From assembly GCF_001442805.1 (NCBI RefSeq), contig NZ_CP011131.1, positions 5,022,001 through 5,086,000 on the forward strand: a stretch of 64,000 nt of DNA, written 5' to 3'. Source of the stretch: Lysobacter gummosus. GTDB taxonomy: Bacteria > Pseudomonadota > Gammaproteobacteria > Xanthomonadales > Xanthomonadaceae. Below the pieces are notes generated by a model, which was given only the letters and a program-made list of their open reading frames with translations, was not told the DNA's origin and ran no database searches. The position numbers and the translations under genes were made by a program. This document shows, piece after piece, positions 23,042 to 32,184 of the stretch (position 1 is the stretch's first letter; the number at the start of each line of letters is the position of its first letter).

Positions 23042-23629
23042 TCACTGCCTGGGACAAGGCCCACCCGCATCCGCCCAAGTCTTGAACGCCTCCACGAACT
23101 GCGGATGCGGCACCGGCACCGGTTCGCGCGCCCCGCCCGGCGCCCAGCCCCACAGCACCAGCTTGTCTTCGCTGACGTGCTTGATCAGCGCGGCGAAATC
23201 GCGGCCGCCGTTGCTGCTCTTGTCCTTGATCATCGCGCACAGCTTCGGCGCCGGCAGACCGATCCAGGCCATCTTGTGCTGCGGCGGCGGCAGTTGCCAA
23301 TGCGGCGCGCCCGGCGGCGCGTTGGCGCCGTAGCTGGCCGGAAGATTGGCTTCGCCGTGGCAGGTCGAACACGGCAGGCCGGCCGCGCCCTTGCCTTCGG
23401 GCCCGCGCACCACGCCCATCGCATGCGGCAGTCCGGCGTCGAACTGCAACGGGCTGTCGCCGGGGATGTGGCAGTTCTGGCAGCGCGGGTGCTGAAACAC
23501 TTTCTGCACCGTGGCGAACGCGGCGACCGCGCGCGCATCGGTCGGCGGGGCCGGCTTGGAGCCGGCGTTGAACACCGCCAGGATCGGAATCAGGGCCAGC
23601 GCCGGCAGGGCAAAAGCTAATGCTCGCAT
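23042..23629 (-). CDS. Dihaem c-type cytochrome of the molybdenum hydroxylase operon
   Basis: 195 residues with an N-terminal signal/anchor helix (residues 1-22). Two haem c sites are visible: CQNCH at about 50-54 and CSTCH at about 87-91. The second half is Pro/Trp-rich without further CxxCH. It would take electrons from the molybdenum hydroxylase encoded ten bases upstream and pass them to the respiratory chain in the periplasm. Such cytochromes accompany isoquinoline 1-oxidoreductase-type enzymes in proteobacteria. Confidence 0.85.
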   Translation of the reverse strand: MRALAFALPALALIPILAVFNAGSKPAPPTDARAVAAFATVQKVFQHPRCQNCHIPGDSPLQFDAGLPHAMGVVRGPEGKGAAGLPCSTCHGEANLPASYGANAPPGAPHWQLPPPQHKMAWIGLPAPKLCAMIKDKSSNGGRDFAALIKHVSEDKLVLWGWAPGGAREPVPVPHPQFVEAFKTWADAGGPCPRQ

Positions 23630-23639
23630 CGTCGTCTCC

Positions 23640-25832
23640 TCAGGCCAGCCGCAGCGGCAGTTCGCGCAGCCGCTGCTGGGTCAGCGCAAACACCGCATTG
23701 GCGACCGCGGCGGCGACCGGCGCGGTGCCCGGTTCGCCGGCACCGCCCATTTCCCCGGCGCTGGTCACGATGTGCACCTCGATCTTCGGCGCCTCGTCCA
23801 GACGCAGCACGCGGTAGTCGTGGTAATTGGATTCCTGCACGCGCCCGTCCTTGAAGGTCACCGCGCTGTACAACGCCGCGCCCAGGCCGAAGTTGATGCC
23901 CGATTCCATCTGCGCGCGCACGCCGTCGGGATTCACCGCAAGGCCGCAGTCGATCGCGCAGACGAAACGGTCCACGCGGATGCCGTGGCCGCCGCCGGGC
24001 AGATCGATCAGCGACACTTCGGCGACCTGGGCGATGTAGCTCTTGAACGACTCGTGCACCGCCACGCCGCGCGCGCGGCCTTTGGGCAGTTTGGTGCCCC
24101 AGCCGGATTTCTCCGCCACCAGGTTCAACGCCGCCAGATGGCGCGGATGGTCTTTCAGCAGGGTGCGCCGATACGCCACCGGGTCTTGGCCGGCCGCGTG
24201 CGCGAGTTCATCGATCAGGCTCTCCATCACGAACGCGTTGTAGCTATGGCCGACCGAACGCCACCACAGCACCGGAATGCCGGTCCTGGGCGAATGCAGA
24301 TCGACGCGATGATCCTTCAGGCCCTTGATGTACGGCGAATCGGCCACGCCTTCGACCGAGGTCGCATCGATACCGTTCTTGACCATCGCCGATTCGAACG
24401 GCGTGCCGCCGATGATCGACTGGCCGACCAGCACGTGCTGCCACGCCACCGGAATGCCTTGGGCGTCGACACCGATGCGCGCTTGCTGCAGGTACATCGG
24501 CCGGTAGTAGCCGCCGCGCACATCGTCCTCGCGCGACCACACGGTCTTGACCGGCTTGCCCGCGGCCTTGGCCACGTGCACGGCCTCGCGCACGAAGTCG
24601 GAGGTCGGCGTCGCGCGCCGGCCGAAACCGCCGCCGAGGAACATGGTGTGGATCTTCACCTTGTCGGGCTTGATCCCGAGAATTTCCGCGGCGATCTTCT
24701 GATCCATGGTCTGGAACTGAGTGCCGGTCCAGATCTCGCAGCGGCCGCCTTCGACCTTGACCGTGCAGTTGAGCGGCTCCATCGGCGCGTGCGCCAGGTA
24801 CGGCACGTTGTATTCGGCTTCCAGCGTCTTCGCCGCCTTGCCGAGCGCGCCCTTGACGTCGCCGGCCTGACTGGCGACGGCGCCTTCGGTGGCGGCGAGG
24901 CGACGGAATTCTTCGCGCAGCTTGCCGCTGTCCAGACCCGCGTTGGGGCCGAGATCCCAGTCGATGACCAACAGATCGCGACCCTGCTTGGCCGCCCAAT
25001 AATGATCCGCGATCACCGCCACGCCGCTGGGCACCTGCACGACATCGCGCACGCCCGGTACGGCCTTGGCCTTGCCGGCATCGAAGGATTTGACCCTGCC
25101 GCCGAACACCGGCGCGCGCGCCACCACCGCGGTCATCAAGCCGTCGAACTGCACGTCCATGCCGAACTTGGCGCGGCCGGTGATCTTCTCCGGGCCGTCC
25201 AGGCGGCGCGTGGACTTGCCGATGATCGTCCAGTCCTTGGCCTGCTTGAGCGCGGGCGCGGCGGCCGGCGCCGGCAGCTTGGCCGCGGCGGCGGCGAGCT
25301 CGCCGTAACTGGCGCGCTGATCGCCGGCGATGGCCACGCCCTTCTCGGTGCGCACCTGATCGGCCGGCACGCCGAAGCGCTGCGCCGCGGCCGCGACCAG
25401 CAGCGCGCGCGCGGTGGCGCCGGCCTGTCGGTAGCGGTCGAACTCGGTCCAGGTGCTGGTCGAGCCGCCGGTCATCTGCATATGGAACATGGTGTGCGCA
25501 TACGCGTCGTCGGCCGGCGCGTGTTCGACCTTGATCTTCGACCAGTCCGCGTCCAGTTCTTCCGCGATCAACATCGCAAGACCGGTCCAGATGCCCTGGC
25601 CCATTTCCGAATGCGACAACAGCACGGTGACGGTGTCGTCGGCGCCCACGCGCAAGAACGCGTTGGGCACGAAGCCGGCCGACACCGCCGCGGCCTGCGC
25701 GGGCGCGGCTTCGGCGAAACGTTTCGCGCCGGGCACGACGAAACCGATCACCAGGCCGCCGCCGATCAAGGCGGTGTTTTTGATGAATCGACGCCGCGAG
25801 GGCGCATCCAGGTCAAGGGTGTTCACGGACAT
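23640..25832 (-). CDS. Molybdenum hydroxylase large subunit, isoquinoline 1-oxidoreductase (IorB) type
   Basis: 730 residues. The twin-arginine signal [20 protein letters not shown] at the N-terminus shows folded export to the periplasm. The rest is a xanthine-dehydrogenase-family molybdopterin-binding subunit: [81 protein letters not shown]. It hydroxylates an N-heteroaromatic ring or oxidises an aldehyde, but the substrate cannot be read from the sequence. It works with the 2Fe-2S subunit encoded upstream and the dihaem cytochrome downstream. No FAD subunit is present, as usual for this class. Confidence 0.9.
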   Translation of the reverse strand: MSVNTLDLDAPSRRRFIKNTALIGGGLVIGFVVPGAKRFAEAAPAQAAAVSAGFVPNAFLRVGADDTVTVLLSHSEMGQGIWTGLAMLIAEELDADWSKIKVEHAPADDAYAHTMFHMQMTGGSTSTWTEFDRYRQAGATARALLVAAAAQRFGVPADQVRTEKGVAIAGDQRASYGELAAAAAKLPAPAAAPALKQAKDWTIIGKSTRRLDGPEKITGRAKFGMDVQFDGLMTAVVARAPVFGGRVKSFDAGKAKAVPGVRDVVQVPSGVAVIADHYWAAKQGRDLLVIDWDLGPNAGLDSGKLREEFRRLAATEGAVASQAGDVKGALGKAAKTLEAEYNVPYLAHAPMEPLNCTVKVEGGRCEIWTGTQFQTMDQKIAAEILGIKPDKVKIHTMFLGGGFGRRATPTSDFVREAVHVAKAAGKPVKTVWSREDDVRGGYYRPMYLQQARIGVDAQGIPVAWQHVLVGQSIIGGTPFESAMVKNGIDATSVEGVADSPYIKGLKDHRVDLHSPRTGIPVLWWRSVGHSYNAFVMESLIDELAHAAGQDPVAYRRTLLKDHPRHLAALNLVAEKSGWGTKLPKGRARGVAVHESFKSYIAQVAEVSLIDLPGGGHGIRVDRFVCAIDCGLAVNPDGVRAQMESGINFGLGAALYSAVTFKDGRVQESNYHDYRVLRLDEAPKIEVHIVTSAGEMGGAGEPGTAPVAAAVANAVFALTQQRLRELPLRLA

Positions 25833-25896
25833 CTCCTTGCAAACGCGTGACGGGCGCGGCGCATCGACGCGCCGCCCGGCGTATGGGGTATCGCGA

Positions 25897-26427
25897 TCAG
25901 GCCGTCCGCGCCGGCACGGTCACCGACGGCAACAGCATCGAGGGCAGATCCGACGGCGCGGCGGCGACCGCATGGCCGGCGCCGAGTTCGGCCGCGCGCT
26001 TCACCGCCGCGCGGATGCGCGGATAGGTGCCGCAGCGGCAGATGTTGCCGGACAGGGCCTGATCGATATCGGTATCGCTGGGCGCCGGAATCTTCGCCAG
26101 CAACGCCGCCGCGGACATGATCTGTCCTGACTGGCAGTAGCCGCACTGGACCACGTCGATCTCGGCCCAGGCGCGCTGCACCGGATGGCTGCCGTCTTTG
26201 GACAGGCCTTCGATGGTGAGGATTTTCTTGCCTTCCAGCGTGGACACCGGAGTGACGCAGGCGCGTCGCGGCGAACCATCGACATGCACGGTGCACGCGC
26301 CGCATTGGGCGATGCCGCAGCCGAACTTGGTTCCGGTGAGATGGATCAGATCCCGCAGCGCCCACAGCAGCGGCATGTCGGGCGGCGCATCGATATCGTG
26401 CTCGATGCCATTGACGTTGAGCTTCAT
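25897..26427 (-). CDS. 2Fe-2S subunit of the molybdenum hydroxylase (IorA type)
   Basis: 176 residues. The N-terminal plant-type ferredoxin domain has [15 protein letters not shown] with a further Cys in RRACVTP. The C-terminal helical domain has CGYCQSGQ and [11 protein letters not shown] for the second 2Fe-2S cluster. It relays electrons from the Mo centre to the cytochrome. It has no signal of its own and would be exported together with the Tat-bearing large subunit. First gene of the three-gene operon. A slightly longer than usual Ala/Pro-rich tail closes the protein. Confidence 0.92.
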   Translation of the reverse strand: MKLNVNGIEHDIDAPPDMPLLWALRDLIHLTGTKFGCGIAQCGACTVHVDGSPRRACVTPVSTLEGKKILTIEGLSKDGSHPVQRAWAEIDVVQCGYCQSGQIMSAAALLAKIPAPSDTDIDQALSGNICRCGTYPRIRAAVKRAAELGAGHAVAAAPSDLPSMLLPSVTVPARTA

Positions 26428-26775
26428 GCGGATTCCCTGGCGACGGCTGGGGTGGTTCGAGCCTACTCTTGCCGACGCCGCGTCGCCATAACGCGAAGGT
26501 CGCGATTTCCGCGCGCTTGACGGCGATCGCCCGGTACACCGCGCGCGATGCTTGCCGAAAACTCCTGGCGCGCGCGGCCGGATCGGTACCGTCTCGGCGC
26601 ACCGGCGACCGCGGGGTTTGTCGATCGCGCTTGCCTGCAGGCATTTGCCGCGTCAGCGACCGTCGCGAAGGCTTGCCCAAAACTGCAGCGCGCCGGCCCG
26701 GCATGCGAACTAGGCGTGCGGCGGTGGCCGCGATCGTTCTAGACTCGGCCCATCCACCGCGCATGGGCGCCGCAC
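26428..26775. other. Divergent intergenic region between hydroxylase operon and its maturation genes
   Basis: 348 bases separating two outward-facing transcription units, so it should hold both promoters. I find no clear promoter consensus, operator palindrome or small gene. One open frame of about 64 codons at 26548 is Arg/Ala-rich and unsupported. Confidence 0.5.
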
Positions 26776-27792
26776 ATGGCCGACTCGCCGGAACCCTCCT
26801 CTGCACCGCGCCTCGCCTCCGGCGGGATGCGCGCGGTGATCGAAACCAGCGCCGCCGCCGCCACGCGCGGCGACCCGGCCACGCTGGCGGTAGTGCTGGA
26901 AACCGAAGGCTCGACCTATGTGCGTCCCGGCGCACTGGCGCTGTTCGGCGCGCGCGAGGGCCAGATCGGCTGGCTCAGCGGCGGCTGCATCGAGCCGGAC
27001 ATCGAACTGCGCGCTACCGAGGCCGCGCAGTCGCAGGGCATCGAGTGGATGGACATCGACACGCGCAGCGACGAGGACCTGTTCGCCGGTTCCGCGGTCG
27101 GCTGCCGCGGCCGCCTGCGGCTGGCGTTGCTGCCGCTGACGGCGCTGCGCGGGTGGCCGGCGCTGATCGACGAATGGCAACGCGGCCACGGCGATCTGCG
27201 CCTGGACATTCGCGGCTCCGGCGCGGTCTCGGCCGCGGTCGGCGAGGAACGCCTGCGCTGGACCCTGCCGGTGAACACGCCGCCGTGGCCGGCCGACGCG
27301 CCGGGCGAATGGAAACTGGAAGTCGCCGCGCCGCCGTCGGTGGTGGTGTTCGGCGGCGGCCCGGAAACGCCGACGCTGTTGCCGCTGCTGCGCACGCTGG
27401 GCTGGATGACGACCCTGGTCGAACGCCGTCCGCGCTGGTCCGGCCTGGGCGCGCTGGCCGATCACGCGCTCGCGCGCAGCCCGGCGCAAGCGCTGGCGAC
27501 AGCGCGCGCGCACGAGGCGGCGCTGGTCATGCACCACCATTTCGAACTCGATCGCGAGGCGCTGGAGCATCTGGCCGAAACCAGCGGCGGCCAGGGCATC
27601 GGTTTCGTCGGCCTGCTGGGGCCGACGCGGCGGCGCGAGGACTTGTTCCGAGTGTTGCCGGCGACTGCGCGCGACTCGCTGCTGCCGCGCCTGCATTCGC
27701 CGATCGGCCTGCCGCTGGGCGGCGACGGCCCGGAGGCGATCGCGCTGAGCATCGCCTCGCAGTTGCAGCAGCATCTGCACGGCGGGCACTGA
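26776..27792 (+). CDS. XdhC-family molybdenum cofactor insertion/maturation factor
   Basis: 338 residues with the two XdhC/CoxI parts. The N-terminal domain has LAVVLETEGSTYVRPGALALFG and GWLSGGCIEPDI, including the conserved GGC. The C-terminal Rossmann-like domain has SVVVFGGGPETPTLLPLLRTLGW, LVMHHHFELDREAL and SPIGLPLGGDGPEAIALSIASQL. XdhC proteins bind, sulfurate and insert molybdenum cofactor into xanthine-dehydrogenase-type enzymes. The divergently transcribed hydroxylase is its obvious client. It is followed three bases later by the nucleotidyltransferase gene. Confidence 0.88.
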   Translation: MADSPEPSSAPRLASGGMRAVIETSAAAATRGDPATLAVVLETEGSTYVRPGALALFGAREGQIGWLSGGCIEPDIELRATEAAQSQGIEWMDIDTRSDEDLFAGSAVGCRGRLRLALLPLTALRGWPALIDEWQRGHGDLRLDIRGSGAVSAAVGEERLRWTLPVNTPPWPADAPGEWKLEVAAPPSVVVFGGGPETPTLLPLLRTLGWMTTLVERRPRWSGLGALADHALARSPAQALATARAHEAALVMHHHFELDREALEHLAETSGGQGIGFVGLLGPTRRREDLFRVLPATARDSLLPRLHSPIGLPLGGDGPEAIALSIASQLQQHLHGGH

Positions 27793-27795
27793 GCG

Positions 27796-28401
27796 ATGGC
27801 GCCCGTCGCGGTGGTGCTCGCCGCCGGCGCCAGCCGCCGCCTGGGGCGGCCCAAGCAACTGCTGACCCGCGAGGGCGAGACTTTGCTGCATCGCACCGCG
27901 CGGTTGGCGCTGGACAGCGGCGTCGCGCGGGTGCTGGTGGTGTTGGGGGCGCGGCACGAAACGATGCGGGCCGCCTTGGTCGGCCTGGATGTGAAGGTGT
28001 CGATCAACGCCGACTGGGAACAGGGGATGGTCAGCAGCCTGCAGGCGGCGGCGCGGTCCTTGGCGGAGTTCGACGGGTCGGTGCTGGTGCTGGGGTGCGA
28101 TCAGCCGGCCTTGGAGGCAGCGCATCTGCGGGCCTTGGTCGCGGGCGCGGCGGGGGCTTCGTCAGGGTGCGCGGCTACGTTGCATCGGCAGGCGCTGGGC
28201 GTGCCGGCGCTGATCGCGCCGGCGTTGTGGCGCGAGGCGACTGATCTGCAAGGCGATCGAGGCTTCGGTGCGGCGCTGGCGCGGCAGGCGGCCGGGTCGG
28301 TTTGGCGGTTGCAGGCGCCGGAGTTGGAGCAGGATCTGGATACGCCCGGGGACGTTGAGGTGGCTATTGCTCGGGGGTGGCTTGATTCTGTTTCGCCGTA
28401 G
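27796..28401 (+). CDS. MobA-like molybdenum cofactor nucleotidyltransferase (MocA type)
   Basis: 201 residues of the NTP-transferase fold. The nucleotide-binding signature VVLAAGASRRLGRPKQLL is at the N-terminus, and the metal-binding Asp follows in LVLGCDQPALEA. MocA adds CMP to molybdopterin to make the cytosine-dinucleotide cofactor used by xanthine-dehydrogenase-family enzymes, which suits the adjacent hydroxylase. MobA (GMP transfer) is the alternative. It lies three bases after the XdhC-like gene in the same operon. Towards its 3-prime end the sequence runs into the repeat-rich patch. Confidence 0.85.
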   Translation: MAPVAVVLAAGASRRLGRPKQLLTREGETLLHRTARLALDSGVARVLVVLGARHETMRAALVGLDVKVSINADWEQGMVSSLQAAARSLAEFDGSVLVLGCDQPALEAAHLRALVAGAAGASSGCAATLHRQALGVPALIAPALWREATDLQGDRGFGAALARQAAGSVWRLQAPELEQDLDTPGDVEVAIARGWLDSVSP

Positions 28402-28410
28402 GCCCTGAAT

Positions 28411-28690
28411 CCCCTGGTCGAAATAATTCAGGCCTGTGCATTCTCTCCTATCGTCATTCCCGCGAACGCGGGAATCCAGGGCCTTTCGAGCGAGAACGCC
28501 TGAAGTCGCTGCCTGAAAGATGGCACTGCATTCCCTTATCGAAACAACCAGACCTGCCCACTCCCTCCTACCGTCATTCCCGCGAATGCGGGCTCTGCTT
28601 TACTTCGGCGGAGCCGAACATCCAGCGACTTTCGTGCAGATCACCGCAAGACACTGGATTCCCGCGTTCGCGGGAATGACGAGCAAGAGC
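28411..28690. repeat. ATTCCCGC-type repeat cluster with extended flanks
   Basis: Copies lie at 28452-28479, 28572-28625 and 28653-28681. The left flanks at 28411-28451 and 28531-28571 match each other and the segment at 575-613. The middle copy is a variant in which GCTTTACTTCGGCGGAGCCG is inserted between the two half-sites. The same variant occurs at 55628-55680. The rest of the gap to 28881 holds no recognisable gene. Confidence 0.85.
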
Positions 28691-28881
28691 GCGGATGCGC
28701 AGACCCTACTGTCGGGGTCCTGGCCTTCGATGGGCGGGCGTTCGCAGTCGTCGGGCGGTGGAGAGAAAAGCGGCCCGGTTTTCTCGGCTTCGGGATCTAC
28801 GCTTTCGTACATCTCTGCGGTTGGCCCGCGCCGCCCGGCCAGACTCCCTGTCAGCCGGGCGGCGCAAACCGCACGCCGGCC

Positions 28882-29097
28882 CTAGGGAACCAGCGTGCCA
28901 AACACGGGCTGCGAATCGGCATCGTAAATACGCAACCACAGCCCCTTGGGAGCATGTGCGGCGTATTTCCTGGCCTGCGGCAGCACAGACTTCAACGCCG
29001 CTTCGGCGCTGCGGTACTCCTGCGTGATCTCGGCAATCGCCACAGCCAGCGCACTGTCGTCGCTGCCATCACGCTGCTTCAGTTCGACGCGAAACAT
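28882..29097 (-). CDS. Small hypothetical protein
   Basis: 71 residues, soluble, with AAGGATGA a few bases before the ATG. The sequence (MFRVELKQRDGSDDSALAVA..., YAAHAPKGLWLRIYDADSQPVFGTLVP) has the balanced composition of a folded protein. No family recognised. A second small gene precedes it on the same strand with about 20 bases between, so they may be co-transcribed. Confidence 0.6.
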   Translation of the reverse strand: MFRVELKQRDGSDDSALAVAIAEITQEYRSAEAALKSVLPQARKYAAHAPKGLWLRIYDADSQPVFGTLVP

Positions 29098-29117
29098 GGG
29101 TCATCCTTGTGGAAAGT

Positions 29118-29318
29118 TCAGCCGGCCCGGTCCGGGGGATGTCCGCCTAAGCGAACCTGTGACTCGGTAGTGCCGTCGGAGCGATCAAAAGATGCTTGTT
29201 GCGTGAACAGGAAACCGTCGCCAGAGTGCTCGTAAGCGTGTAGGAATTTTCCTAATCTGATGTGCCAACCGTCACAGGTTTCAAAAGTAACGGTGGACTT
29301 GTGATGCCGTTTATTCAT
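29118..29318 (-). CDS. Small hypothetical protein
   Basis: 66 residues from ATG at 29318, with AGG five bases upstream; a GTG at 29333 would add five residues. The region is visibly less GC-rich than its surroundings. The sequence TVTFETCDGWHIRLGKFLHAYEHSGDGFLFTQQASFD looks like a small alpha/beta domain with one cysteine. No family recognised. Together with the following gene it may be a small acquired pair. Confidence 0.55.
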   Translation of the reverse strand: MNKRHHKSTVTFETCDGWHIRLGKFLHAYEHSGDGFLFTQQASFDRSDGTTESQVRLGGHPPDRAG

Positions 29319-29397
29319 ATGGACCTGCTTCACGGTTGAAATATTCCGTGCTCGCTAGGTCATTCGAACCGGTTTCCCGCTGTTCCGACCTGGGTAT

Positions 29398-30330
29398 TTA
29401 CGGGGCCGGGGCCGCGCCGGATGCTCCGTCCAACCGGGGCTGCAAGGCCGCGAAGCCCTCGCGCAGGGCGTCGGCGAACACGCGGATGCGCTCGGTCCGG
29501 CGCAGGTCCGGATGGTTCAGCAGCCACAGGTCGGTGTTCAGCGCCTCCAGCGGTTCACCGACCCGCACCAGCCGCCGCTCGGGATCGCCGAGGTAGCACG
29601 GCAACAGCACCAGACCCATGCCGGCCACGGCGGCGTCGCGCAGAGCCAGCAGGCTGTTGGCGCTGAGCACGGCGCGCCGGTCGTAGTTCTGCCGGCGCAG
29701 CCATTGCGCGATAAGGATGTTGGCCAGGTTGCCGTCCGGCACCAGCCAGTCCTGGTCGTGCAGGTCCTCCGGGCCGGCCCCGCGCGGCAGCCGCAGCGAG
29801 CGCGGCCGGTACACCGAGGCCTTGATCCGGGCGATCTTGCGTCCGATCAGCCCGTCCGGCGGCTGGCCGCCCGGGCGCAGGGCCAGATCGGCCTCGCGCC
29901 GGCCCAGGTCGTGCAAGGCGTTGTCGGCGACCACCTCCAGGACGATGCCCGGATGGGCGCGGCGGAACCGCGCCAGTATCGGCGGCAGCAGCGAGTACAG
30001 CAGCGGCTCGACCGTGGTCAGGCGGATCTTGCCGGTCGGACGCGCGTCCAGCCCAGCCAGACGGCGTTCGGTCGCGGTGATCCGCGCTTCGATCTCGGCG
30101 GCGACCGCGATCACGTCCTCGCCGGTCGGCGTGGGCGCGTAGCCGTCGCGCGCGCGTTCGAACAGGCGCGCGCCGAGGGTGCGTTCGATCGCGTTGATGC
30201 GGCGGAACACGGTGGGATGGCTGACCGCCAGGCGCTTGGCCGCGCCGTTGAGCGAGCCGGCGCGGCCGACGGCGAGGATGAAGCGGTAGTCGTCCCAGGC
30301 CAGGGTCCGCGCGGATTTTTCGTTGTTCAT
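29398..30330 (-). CDS. LysR-family transcriptional regulator
   Basis: 310 residues. The N-terminal winged helix reads FILAVGRAGSLNGAAKRLAVSHPTVFRRINAIERTLGARLFER (about 17-58). A periplasmic-binding-protein-like effector domain follows (LRLTTVEPLLYSLLPPILARF, VADNALHDLGRREADLALRPGG). It is transcribed divergently from the AhpD-like gene. An inverted repeat TGCAAA-N5-TTTGCA directly before its start is a likely binding site, so it probably controls itself and the AhpD-like gene in response to an unknown signal. Confidence 0.92.
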   Translation of the reverse strand: MNNEKSARTLAWDDYRFILAVGRAGSLNGAAKRLAVSHPTVFRRINAIERTLGARLFERARDGYAPTPTGEDVIAVAAEIEARITATERRLAGLDARPTGKIRLTTVEPLLYSLLPPILARFRRAHPGIVLEVVADNALHDLGRREADLALRPGGQPPDGLIGRKIARIKASVYRPRSLRLPRGAGPEDLHDQDWLVPDGNLANILIAQWLRRQNYDRRAVLSANSLLALRDAAVAGMGLVLLPCYLGDPERRLVRVGEPLEALNTDLWLLNHPDLRRTERIRVFADALREGFAALQPRLDGASGAAPAP

Positions 30331-30333
30331 TTC

Positions 30334-30350
30334 TGCAAACCCAGTTTGCA
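30334..30350. promoter_or_regulatory. Candidate LysR operator
   Basis: TGCAAA, spacer CCCAG, TTTGCA is a perfect six-base inverted repeat three bases upstream of the lysR-type start codon and about 83 bases before the divergent AhpD-like gene. Its position matches autoregulated LysR systems. Confidence 0.6.
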
Positions 30351-30432
30351 TTTGTGGCGGAATGTATTTCAGCGATGAACATCCTAGCCTGACTCCATCG
30401 CGTCGCACGACGCTCCATTGAGGAAGACTCCG

Positions 30433-30879
30433 ATGTCCGCACGTCTGGATTACAACCAGGTCGATCCGAAAGGCAGCCGCGCGCTGGCCGGGCTCAGCGC
30501 ATACGTGGAAAACAGCGGTCTGGAACGCGCGTTGATCGATCTGATCAATGTGCGCATCTCGCAGATCAACGGCTGCGCCTACTGCCTGCGCCTGCACACC
30601 GAGGAAGCGGTGGAGCGCGGCGAAACCCATCGCCGCCTGCATCTGCTGCGGGTCTGGGCCGAAGGTCCGTTCAGCGAGCGCGAACGCGCGGCGCTGGGGT
30701 GGGCCGAGGCGATCACCGCGGTGAATCTGGGGCCGGTGTCCGATGAGGTCTATGCGCGCACGCGCGAGCACTTCAGCGATCAGGATCTGGTGTCGCTGAC
30801 GTTCGCGGCGATTTCGATGAATGCCTGGAATCGGCTGGGGATCGCGTTCCGCAAGCCGGATCCGGCGTTGGCGGGGTGA
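30433..30879 (+). CDS. AhpD-like carboxymuconolactone decarboxylase-family protein
   Basis: 148 residues with AGGAAG ahead of the ATG. The core motif INGCAYCLRLHTEEAVERGE holds the redox-active Cys-x-x-Cys and the conserved His of AhpD-type alkylhydroperoxidases. The length and the tail LTFAAISMNAWNRLGIAFR are typical of single-domain members. The likely role is thiol-dependent reduction of peroxides or a related detoxification. It is under probable control of the divergent LysR-type regulator. Confidence 0.9.
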   Translation: MSARLDYNQVDPKGSRALAGLSAYVENSGLERALIDLINVRISQINGCAYCLRLHTEEAVERGETHRRLHLLRVWAEGPFSERERAALGWAEAITAVNLGPVSDEVYARTREHFSDQDLVSLTFAAISMNAWNRLGIAFRKPDPALAG

Positions 30880-30918
30880 TTCGCGGGTTGGGGGTGGGCG
30901 CCGCTCGAAAGGCAAAAG

Positions 30919-30972
30919 CGCAAATCCCCCGCGTCCGCTGCGCGGACGCCGCCCCCTTTTCTAAAGGGGGGC
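30919..30972. repeat. C-rich hairpin repeat
   Basis: AAATCCCCC, a GTCCGCTGCGCGGAC hairpin, then CCCCCTTTTCTAAAGGGGG, which is itself a hairpin. It lies between convergent genes and could terminate both. The same GCAAATCCCCC...CCCCCTTT unit occurs twice at 34769-34968. Confidence 0.75.
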
Positions 30973-31039
30973 AACGGCGGTGACTTGGTTGTATTCGAAG
31001 CGATCTCATTCGAGTAATGCGCGTTCGACAACACGCGTA

Positions 31040-31849
31040 TCAGAACCGATAGCGCACCACGCGGCCCAGGCTGCGCAGCCAGCGCGAGCGGTCGTAAAGT
31101 TTGAACAGCCAGCGCTGCGGCAACGGCAGCGCGTCCATTTCCGGCAGTTGCGCGTAATGCGGCTCGTCCACGAACTGCAGGCGCGGATGCCAGGTTTCCA
31201 GTTGGTTGGCGCCGTTCGGACCCCATTCGCCGATGCGCGCCCGGGTCACGCGGATCATCTGCGCGTTGCGCAGCAGGCGCAGCGCGAGGCGGCTGTAGAC
31301 ATCGCACAGCAACTGCCCGCCCTGCGGGAAGTGTTCGATCAGCCGCCGCATCAGCTCGCGCGCGCGATCTTCGTCCAGGTACGGAAACAGGCCTTCGGCG
31401 ATCACCAGCACCGGCCGGTCGTTGTCGAGCTTGGCGATCCAGTCCGGTTCCATCACGTTGCTGGCCAGGGTGCGGTAGCGGCCCAGGCGCTGCGGCAACA
31501 GATCGCGGCGCAACTGGATCACCTGCGGGAAATCGATGTCGATCCAATCCACTTCCAGCGACGGATCGACCCGGTAGATGCGCGAATCCAGGCCACAGGC
31601 CAGATGCAGCACCAGCGTATCGGTGCGCGCTTGCAGCGCGGCGCGGGTCCAGCCGTCGATGATGCGCGAGCGCAGCGCCAGACCGCGGATGTCGTAGGGA
31701 CTCAGGCCGAACCGTTCGAAGTTGTAGTCGATGCGGCGGACCAGGTCGTCGGCCAGGGCATCGTGCAGGATCGACGGCGTGGAGCGGTTGTCCACGGCCT
31801 TGGCGTAGAGCGTGATCAGCAGGGTTTCCTGACTGCCTTCCAGGCGCAT
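31040..31849 (-). CDS. SAM-dependent methyltransferase of the leucine carboxyl methyltransferase (PPM1/LCMT) family
   Basis: 269 residues from MRLEGSQETLLITLYAKAVDN with GGAG before the ATG. The family motifs include a SAM-binding loop LVLHLACGLDSRIYRVDPS, an acidic WIDIDFPQVIQLRRDLLP and LVIAEGLFPYLDEDRARELMRRL. Bacterial members methylate carboxyl groups of small molecules, often in secondary metabolism. The substrate here is unknown. Upstream (31850-32184) is a GC-rich divergent gap shared with the DedA-like gene, in which I see no clear promoter. Confidence 0.85.
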   Translation of the reverse strand: MRLEGSQETLLITLYAKAVDNRSTPSILHDALADDLVRRIDYNFERFGLSPYDIRGLALRSRIIDGWTRAALQARTDTLVLHLACGLDSRIYRVDPSLEVDWIDIDFPQVIQLRRDLLPQRLGRYRTLASNVMEPDWIAKLDNDRPVLVIAEGLFPYLDEDRARELMRRLIEHFPQGGQLLCDVYSRLALRLLRNAQMIRVTRARIGEWGPNGANQLETWHPRLQFVDEPHYAQLPEMDALPLPQRWLFKLYDRSRWLRSLGRVVRYRF

Positions 31850-32184
31850 CGGACACTCCGGTGGCGACGACGGATGACGCGGTCCAGCGCCGCGCCAGCG
31901 TGCGCGCATTGTGCGGCCGGCGATGTGACGCCGGAGCGTAGACCCGCGGCCGGCGGCGCCACACCCACCGTTCGCGCGCCGGCCGATCGGCGTTGCGCGG
32001 CTCCCGCGCAGGCCTGCGCGCCCATTGCGCATGGCGCGCAGGCCTCGCCCTGCCGCCGCGGACCTCGATCCTCACCACCGCAACGATCCGTCGCCCTGCT
32101 GCGATTGCGCGCCGCCGCGCGCGGGCAGAGACTGCCGGCCATCGCCTTTGCGCGCCGCCGGCGCGATTGTCCGGGACCTCATCG

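Noticed and set aside
26548..26742. 64-codon plus-strand frame before the XdhC-like gene
   Set aside because: Arg/Ala-rich, no ribosome binding site and no recognisable fold; lies in a promoter region.
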